From contig OX421962.1 in assembly GCA_949128115.1 (NCBI GenBank), positions 98,486,836-98,550,835 on the forward strand: a stretch of 64,000 nt of DNA. Reading direction: 5' to 3'. The position numbers and the translations under genes are program-made. This document shows, piece after piece, positions 56,618 through 64,000 of the stretch (position 1 is its first letter; every line of letters starts with the position of its first letter). Source of the DNA: Anaspis maculata. Lineage: Eukaryota > Arthropoda > Insecta > Coleoptera > Scraptiidae. A model generated the notes under the pieces. The model saw nothing but the letters and a program-made list of their open reading frames with translations. It had not been told where the DNA came from and did not search any database.

Positions 56618-59460
56618 CTCGGATTCTCGTCCCCAAAACAAGCTCATTGATTTAGTTTGAATGCTTGCTGAATGCAAGTTCGGCAGAATTTCCGGTACAG
56701 TGGAGGAAGCATTCACCGGCGTTGATGTTAGGCCTCGTTGCGGAAATAGGCCGACGTTAAATAAACGAATAGGGAGAAAAGTAACCAAAGTTAATATGCC
56801 ACTCCGCCAAAACGTCAATATTGTTACGAAACTAGCTGGAGACCTCAGCGCACGAATAAGACACACCTGCACAATTGGCGGAGGAGCCGTGCATTGAGAG
56901 CTTGACGGAATATTCGCAAAGCCAATAAAGTAAGACAAGCGAAGAGGGAATAAACGCCGAGAGCAACGCATAGTGCTGGAATAAGCCGCAATTTAGCAAC
57001 TGAAACGAAAGTAACCTTCAAGACCTCCCGGAAAAAACTGATGATACGTTCGGAATTTACTGCGCCAATACCTAGGCCACTGGTACAGCGTTTCTTTGTA
57101 CTACGGCAATGCCTGCAGCTCGGTGGCAGGGTTTGGGGGTGGCCCATAGCAGGGTTTTTCGCGTTTTGTCGGTGGTGCACTTCCAGACTCCATAAAAGGG
57201 TGACACTTTCAGTTTCTCGTCGTACATATAATTTCTCAGAGAAAACCTATGAAAAGACGGAGGACATAACTTTTGTTTGCCCCTAGATTATTGGAGTATC
57301 CAAAACAATTTTGTAACAATATTGTTTCTTGGTCCAATTAAAGAAGAAATTCATTTTCTGTTGATATTTTTTGACCATGTACTATACTGGTCTTTGTTCA
57401 CATTGTTGGTGATTTTGTACACAGCTTTGCGTGGTATAAGTTGGTACCCAAATCCCTAAGTGTTACTTTTACACCACAGTCTTCGTGATCGTGACGAATG
57501 ACGATATCGAATAAAAATAAATTACTGACTTTTATTCTTTCTAAACATTGCTAAGATGTAGCACGTTCCTTTCTTAACTATGAGTAGACATGTTACTCGG
57601 CATGTTACATAGAAGTTTCCCGCCGCCTATACATCGCAGGTCTAAGAGAAGGTGGAAGTTGGCAGGAGGGGTTGTGAGAATGGCAAATTGAAAATAGCCA
57701 TCGATTCTGCATTAGGTGAAACTTGGTAAGTACTGTTCGATCGTTATCAGAATTGAAACTCCATTTTTGTGACTATTCAAATGGCGGGTGCGAGGTAAAC
57801 AGCATTACACTCGAAATCCAGTTAGAATCGCAAGTGAAAGGTTACTCATCATAATAATTGAAGAGAACAGGTCAAAACCTGCATTTACAGCTCGAATCAA
57901 ACGACAGCGATACGATTGCATTCATTGTAAATAACGCACCAAATTGGAATCAAAATCATAATTTTGAGATGAATTTAGCGAGCTCATGATTAAATTTTGG
58001 AATATATACGATATTTATTCTCTATATTCCACTATATATACGACCACTTCGATGGCCCCCTGAGAAAACCGGAAGTGCAATTCTTTGAGATTATCTTCTG
58101 AAGAGTCTCCTTGATATTTCTCAAAAGGATTCGTACTGTTTTTTTTAATGACTCAAGGTTCTAAGTTTACCGTAGATGATGTACCAAAAAAACGAGCCTT
58201 TAGTATGATGGGCTGATAAGGTCTCAATTATTGATGTTCTTTCCACTTTTTTAATTGTTTCTTCTATTCTAATGTAGAAATCAGGATCTCAAAACACTTG
58301 GGAATATTGAACGAAGATTACAAACCAAATTTTCCAACATTTTGAAGTCTACCTTAGGCGCGCTTCAAAAACAAGCGAGAAGGGCCAGTGACGCTTTGAT
58401 TTGCTACTGTCGTTTTGAATGCAAAAAACCGTGTTAGGAATGGCTTGACGGCACATCGACATGGATCTACACCGTTCCGCCTGAACCTGTCTACACGTGT
58501 TGCCTACAGATGCCTCCTCCTCTTGTCTTTGACTTGCGACTCCTTGGAGTCCCCTTCGAGTGTATAGTATAGCTAAAATTTGCATGCCACAATGATGAAA
58601 CCTTCAAATGTTTTAATGCCCTGTGTAGAGGAACGGACTTTTTCATATTTATCAATAAAGCTGAAATTCATGGCCTTCTCGAAATCACACACACGCAAAT
58701 AAAGCAGCTTCTGGTATAGTTTCGAACCTCAAGTCGTTCGCCGAGGGTCTAGGAAGTGGGCGGATTTTATACCTGCGAGAGGCACAAAAACTGCCAAAGG
58801 GTTAGCTGAAGGCGTCTGGGTGCAAATGCGGAGAGATCGAACCTAGCCTCTACTAGTATTGGACGTGGTCGAAATTCACAGTGTTCCAATATGCCTGTTA
58901 TTTGTGTACCTACAATGAAACAAGTCTGTTTTATTCATTGTTTTATTCAGTAATTCATTTCCTAAATATCCTCAGCTTTGTACATGGTTTTCTTGTTACC
59001 ATTTTGTTCAAATTTGCGGTGTTTTACAAGACAGAGATGCTCTAATGTTTTTGAATTGTTTGTACTGTGTTGATAATTATTTGCAATTTGGGTTACTTTA
59101 TCGTAGCGTCACTGTCTTGAGTGTTTTGTTTGTGATGTTACTTGGGATTCTCTGTTTTACTTTAGGTTTCATGTCATTATTTTGATCAGCTTGATCTATT
59201 AATTTATATACGTGTCAATTTGTGCCCCTCATGTCTCATTATAAATCGGAACAGCAGGCCGCATTTTATTTTTTTTATGCTCATTGTAAATTGCGCTAGG
59301 GAGGATGGAAGGACCTCGGTGAATTTCGCGACACCAAATAACATTTCCGTAGTTTGTATATTTTTATATATGTATGTGAAACTCGTACCTAAGGTATATC
59401 CTCCCTCGCGTCCACCGTGAGTGTATTGTGGGATTCTGGGATTCTTGCAGGGAGGGGGGA
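56618..59460. other. No gene recognised
   Basis: SINE body or unassigned sequence to about 56900, then unassigned. Open frames (for example 57041-57286 and 58349-58585) have no motif. The part from about 58890 becomes T-rich, leading into repeat copy 3. Confidence 0.4.
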
Positions 59461-59690
59461 TCTGGAACTCTCAAATCATCTACCATTATTTCAAAACTTC
59501 CTCATTGCTCAGAAACTTTCAGATTATCTGCATCATTTATGTCTTCCTCAGAAACTCTCAAGTTAGCTGCCATCATTTCAAGTCTTCCTCATTTGCTCAG
59601 CAACTCTCAAATTATCTGTCATTATTTCCAGTCTTCCTAGTTAGCTCAGGAGTCCTTAAATTATCTGCCATGATTTCAAGTCCTGTTCGG
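59461..59690. repeat. Minisatellite of ~40-50 bp units
   Basis: About four and a half units carry CATTATTTCAAGTCTTCCTC, GCTCAG and AACTCTCAAATTATCTG (clear starts near 59484, 59533, 59572 and 59621). Plus-strand open frames across it (Ser/Leu/Ile-rich, repeating) reflect the repeat. Confidence 0.8.
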
Positions 59691-60109
59691 TATTTTAGGT
59701 GTTTTTGAATACTAAATGGAGAGCATAAGCAACTGCCCAATCTTTGTTTACTAGGGCGATGATTGAAGAGTAGGTTGTGACTTTAGCGAGACAAAATTAT
59801 CTCCCGGGTTATAGAGATTTCGTTTCAGCGTCTCGTGTACCTCGGGGACGCAACATACTTTAGTTGATGGTAGTAAACAATCTAGTTGACTGCAGTATTT
59901 TTGTATATTGTCAACTAATGTTCTTCAGTTTTGTATGTGTGTGTTTTTGATGGAGTGGCGTAAGTTGAAATGCAAAGCGTGAGCTATTATTGCATGTCAA
60001 AGCGAAGCGAAGCAAGCGAAGAAAAGCGTAACTTGGCATTGCGGGGGTCCGGGTGAGGGAAATTACCCAATGAGCTTAAACAAAAACGTTGAATCTCTGC
60101 ACAAGTTTT

Positions 60110-60610
60110 TCCCTAATTTTGTTTGTTGGGGAGAAACCAGACTATACACAGGGGTTTCTTTGACGAGTTCTTTCCCTGGGTGTCTGTTTTTGAATCCGTC
60201 ACTTCCCCCTTTTGCTGACAGTTTGACATGTTTTACTATTTTGGTTGTATTTTATTAATTTACTTCTGTGTTTTGTTATATTATTCTTGCATAATTTTAT
60301 TATTTTATCGCACCGTGTTCCTTGCATTGATTTAATTGATTTTCGTTGTTTTGTTTGTGTGTCATTTCGTCATTCTGTCAGTCTCTTTGTGTCAGGTGCT
60401 TTTAAGAAAGGAAACAAATTTTTATGAACTTTGGTAGCAAGTGAAATAAAATTCACTTGAATAGTTCATTTATCCGTGTTCCATTAAATTTACAGCAACT
60501 TCCCCTAATTTGCGTTCTCATCTAGAACAAAGAACTCAAGACGTAGGGTCCGTAGGAAAGAGGAGGGTCAACGACAATCACAGCCAAAATCGTTGGAAAC
60601 TGGATAACAT
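60110..60610 (+). repeat. T-rich dispersed repeat, copy 3
   Basis: GGTTTCTTTGACGAGTTCTT, GAATCCGTCACTTCCCC, GACAGTTTGACATG, GTGTGTCATTTCGTCA, CTGTCAGT and AGGTGCTTTTAAGAAAG follow the block order of copies 1 and 2. The 3' part shares TTCTCATCTAGA and ACGACAATCACAGCC with copy 2. Confidence 0.6.
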
Positions 60611-61961
60611 TACAGCCCCCAAGCTATTAGGGATATTGAGTTGTAATCCCGGCGAATAGAGAACCAGACCTGGTGGGTCAGACCCAGAAATATATGAGTG
60701 AGCCCCATCGGTTGGGGATAACCCCCTCTTTCAGAAACTAATCTTCCTGTTAGTATTACAGCGTTCAACAGGAGTTTATAGACAGGGTATAAACTTTTTC
60801 GTGGATTTGAAAAACTCTCATTGAAAGCTGACGGGTTAACCAGGTATTCAAGGACGAGTCTTTTGAGATAGGAAATTTCAAAAATTAATTGTTCAAGCTT
60901 CGATCAGGTGTATTCTAGTGGTGTGGTATTTACTTGTGAAAACCAATGATTATTTCGAAGGCTCCCAGCGTCATTGATGGCGAACACACTATGGGGTTGT
61001 TTATCAGTGCTTTGTTAAAAAACTAGATATGGTGTGAAAGGGGCGCTAACCATTCAATTTTCACGTAAGAACTGAGTCAAATATTATAAATGATTTTGTC
61101 TGTTTCGGTTTTACTTTGACTACTTTGCTGTTTTTCCGAAAAACAGTGTCACAAAATTCTACTTTGTGCAACTGAAAATAGAGCACTTTGTGCCACTGTT
61201 TTGGCTGTCATTAATGATATATAAGCACAATTCAAATGTTAGTTTGTACATTTTCTTACTTTTATCAAGTAAATTAAGGCGAAATAGACATAGAAATCAA
61301 CATCCTACTATAGAGATGCGAGGAGGTCGCTCATAATTACATGATAATTATAGTCCATTTACTGTCATTGTGGATAGGAGGAGTTTTTGGTCCTGATCAC
61401 GTGGGCTACTGTTCCGTTGGAGCAGAAGTCGCGGTTTCGTCAAGGGGTGACATTTGGAGATCAACCCGGACCGCCAGGTTGAGCACTAGCCTCCCTTGGC
61501 TGTGACTAAGCCAGTGCAGTGGTGTAGAAAGTGGGTTAGAGATAAACATTAAACAACCTCTATATCTGAGTTCAATAGTTATCTATGTATGACTACGATC
61601 TATAGGTATGCCATTAGGTAGTCTAGGTCGAGTTCATTATCACCCATTGATTAGGATCCCGGTACATCGTACTTCAAGAAGAGCTTGATTGTTCTTTTCA
61701 GTTAATTGTTCATGAATTATAACATAATTACATTTCATTGACGAAACCATCCTGTGACATCAGTAAGGTTGAATAATTTCTGAAATATATTCGCACCCAA
61801 CCGATACTACACCACTCAGATAAGGTCCTTAGATCCAGGAACCAGCCACGTAGTAGCGACTGTGTTGAAAATACCAAATGTATTTTAATACAAAGAAACT
61901 AATAAAAGGTAGGTTCATATAAAAATTGTGTGGTCGAAATTTAATTAGTTAGATTTTCCAG
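60611..61961. other. No exon recognised upstream of the receptor
   Basis: The missing N-terminal exon of the receptor should lie here or further left, but no exon-like segment with a start codon and a phase-1 donor was convincing. No repeat family was recognised. Confidence 0.4.
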
Positions 61962-63005
61962 GTGATCCATTGGAACTAATCCGAATACTATCTTCAGACA
62001 TTTTCGATATTTCACAAGTCAGAACTTTTCTGTTGGCCGAAATAATAACTTGCACAATCCTGTCAGGTGTCCACATTTATTTCTTTTTCAAAACTTTCGA
62101 CATTTACTTTTTCGCTGCGTATGTTGCCATGTTCAGCTGGTTCAATTATGTATGGACAATTACTATTATCACTAAAAAAAGCATCACTTATTTACAATAA
62201 CAATAATTGTAGAGCATTTTAACAATGATCGTGTTGTTTGTGAAAAACGATGTAATTTCGAATTTGAGACATGATATCAAGCTGTGGGAATTCGACAGCG
62301 TCGGACCAATGCTGGCGCAAAGAATACGAAAAGAAATCCAAATTATACACATTTCAGTCATGATCACCATCATTTTGGTGGTTTGTCTGGGCGTGCTGTT
62401 CGCCATTCCCGATGTGAACGATGAAAATCTGGTGTTCGTTCTCAAACTTCTCAAAGACTACTGCCGTGAAGATTTAGCCAGAGTTCTGGAATGGATGAAC
62501 AAGTGCAACCAAATGGTTTACATGTACTGCGGTGCGGTGCACGCATTCCAGGTGTTGTACGGAACGCAACTCATCAAATTCCAGATTTTGATGTTCCACA
62601 AGTGTCTGGCAAGTTTGAGTAAAGATTACGAAGGTTGCGAAAACATCGAAGAGCTTTATTACGATTTGAAATACCAAACTGAAATCAAAAAAAGGTTGCG
62701 TTTTTGTGGCGAGCGCTACGGAGAGTTGTTGAGGTGAGCAGCTTTCCGTTTCTTCGCAACAAGCTTCAGATATCATTGTGGTTTGCAGAACATCGAATGA
62801 GAAGATTAAAGTGATTTCTGGTTTTGTTCCACTTTTTTTTATTTTTGGTTTGCAAATGGCAGTTGGAGACTTGATTATGTTCTTCGCGGGAGTTTCAGTT
62901 TCATATTCGAAGCTGTTTCTGCTTCGTGTTGTTTTTTGTTACGCTCTCATGGGTTGCATTTTGGTGAGCTTCGTAGAGGGAGGACAAAGTTTTCAAGATG
63001 TTACG
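61962..63005 (+). CDS. Odorant receptor (insect 7tm_6 family), partial, three exons visible
   Basis: Membrane ligand-gated channel subunit of olfactory neurons; family members work with the co-receptor Orco. Exon a is 61962-62149 (acceptor TTTTCCAG, phase-1 entry). Intron 62150-62212 (GTATGG...TTGTAG, 63 bp). Exon b is 62213-62733. Intron 62734-62788 (GTGAGC...TTTGCAG, 55 bp; codon AG|A joins as Arg). Exon c starts at 62789. The joined ~308 codons carry hydrophobic segments (EIITCTILSGVHIYFFF; YVAMFSWFNY into ILTMIVLF; IIHISVMITIILVVCLGVLF; CGAVHAFQVLYGTQLI; ISGFVPLFFIFGLQMAV; LFLLRVVFCYALMGCILVSF). They also carry the IEELYYDLKYQTEIKKRL helix, typical of this family before the C-terminal region. 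Full receptors have about 380-420 residues, so the N-terminal exon and the last ~70-90 residues are missing. The exon c donor is uncertain: GTGAGC at 62964, GTTACG at 63000 or GTTTGT at 63006, all phase 0. Without splicing the frame stops at 63027. Confidence 0.78.
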
Positions 63006-63032
63006 GTTTGTGCTACCACCTACTCATAAATA

Positions 63033-64000
63033 CAGGCTGTTTCAATGGAAACGAGCCACCCTGAATAAATCTTTGACAGGTGGAATTCAGAAAATTTCCC
63101 GAGACACGTCGATTTTGTTTCGAGTGGGACATCTAAAGCATACATTGGCAAATTTCTATCTTCAACCTCCTCACCCCCACCCACCTCAACTTCCAAATTT
63201 CAAAAGACACTACATTCTTTGCGATACATCATATTGAAGAAGATTTAAATCTCTTTCTGAAAAAATATTTCTAAATTTTTTAACCCCACTCCCCTTTTCT
63301 CTGAAATTCTCTGAATGTCCAATTTGATATTCTTGACCTCTCAATTTTCTCCAGTGCAATCAACGTCATCCTGCACACTATCGAGGCGAAACATTTTATC
63401 TGGGAAAACTCCAAAATCTAAAATGACACTATCTACTTTGTAATATATCAAAGTGAAGGGGATTAAATTCTCTTTCCGAGAAAAATGTTTCCAAAATTTC
63501 GAAGACCTCCTTCACCTCTCTCAATATTCCGAATGTTCAAGTTGATGGGGGAGGGGGAAAAAAAGTTGTTTTCAGAGATAATTGAGTAAATTCTCTTCAA
63601 TTTGATGTATCAAAAGGTAGGTAGTGTCTTGGTAAATTCTGAAGTTGGGGCGGGGGAGAGAAAAGAGGTGAATTTGGGTAGCTCTTTTCCCACCAAAAAT
63701 TTCATTTTATTGGTGCTATTTAGGATGAAACTGATTAAAGAGGATTTAGGGGTGGAGAATATTCAATTGGACCCTCAAGAGAATTTTAGGAGTGTGATTG
63801 AAAAATTTTTTTTAGAAAGAGAATTTCATTGTCTTCACTTTGATGTATCGCAAGGTAGGTGGTGTCATTTGGAATGTTGAAGTTGGGGTGGATGGAGATG
63901 AGGGGGTTAAGATAAGAATTTGCCAATGTATGCCTTAGTCCTCCTCGAAACAAAAATCGACAGATCTCGGAAAATTTTCCAAGTTCCACCAAACAAAAAT
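63033..64000. mobile_element. Foldback element running off the window, just 3' of the receptor exon
   Basis: After TA at 63031-63032 the left arm begins CAGGCTGTTTCAATGGAAAC. Its segments TCAACCTCCTCACCCCCACC, GAGACACGTCGATTTTG and CATACATTGGCAAATT are mirrored at about 63875-63985. The axis is near 63535, so the right end should fall about 35-40 bp past the window edge. Inner arms (TTGATGTATC-AAAGGTAGGTAG) pair loosely. No coding potential. Confidence 0.82.

Noticed and set aside
56465..56971. A 168-codon minus-strand open frame, among the longest in the window
   Set aside because: It contains the WDSNPRP translation typical of a tRNA-derived SINE on the opposite strand, and the rest has no family motif.

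Overview
This is AT-rich animal nuclear DNA, almost certainly from an insect. The only confident host gene is a partial insect odorant receptor (7tm_6 type) at the right end, with two very short introns (63 and 55 bp). The decayed elements are types common in insects: Ty3/gypsy, an R1/Jockey-like LINE, mariner-like, hAT, PIF/Harbinger-like MITEs and tRNA-derived SINEs. I cannot resolve the insect order. No rRNA, functional tRNA, CRISPR array or bacterial-type operon was seen.

Layout. 1-8 kb: a retroelement-like ORF at the left edge, a dispersed repeat whose inverted partner lies near 16 kb, two small inverted-repeat elements and a decayed Ty3/gypsy element (4.5-6.3 kb). 8-15 kb: two large foldback elements (8076-11138 and 13392-14961). 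16-25 kb: mostly unassigned, with a palindromic MITE, a TTA-flanked MITE, a minisatellite and a short tyrosine-recombinase-like ORF. 25.8-29 kb: a plain foldback and a 2.1 kb foldback whose arms are tandem ~160 bp units. 32-38 kb: a TIR element, a second MITE copy, hairpin elements, a tRNA-like SINE and a 1.6 kb foldback. 39-45 kb: two hAT-type elements with perfect 8-bp target duplications, a LINE reverse-transcriptase fragment and a decayed hammerhead-like motif. 45.7-49.9 kb: two large foldbacks, microsatellites and a LINE 3' end. 51-57 kb: smaller hairpins, a 1.5 kb foldback with a hammerhead-ribozyme motif near each terminus, a mariner-like element with transposase fragments in opposite orientations, and a tRNA-like SINE. 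59-64 kb: a minisatellite, a T-rich dispersed repeat, the receptor gene, and a last foldback running off the window.

Two observations stand out. First, the foldback at 54.15-55.68 kb carries outward-facing type I hammerhead motifs with self-complementary helix III, the kind known from Penelope-like retroelements. Second, foldback elements are unusually dense, and two otherwise unrelated ones share the same TA-GCCCAGGC termini. All alignments were made by eye. Percent identities, copy numbers and family names need the searches stated in each entry.
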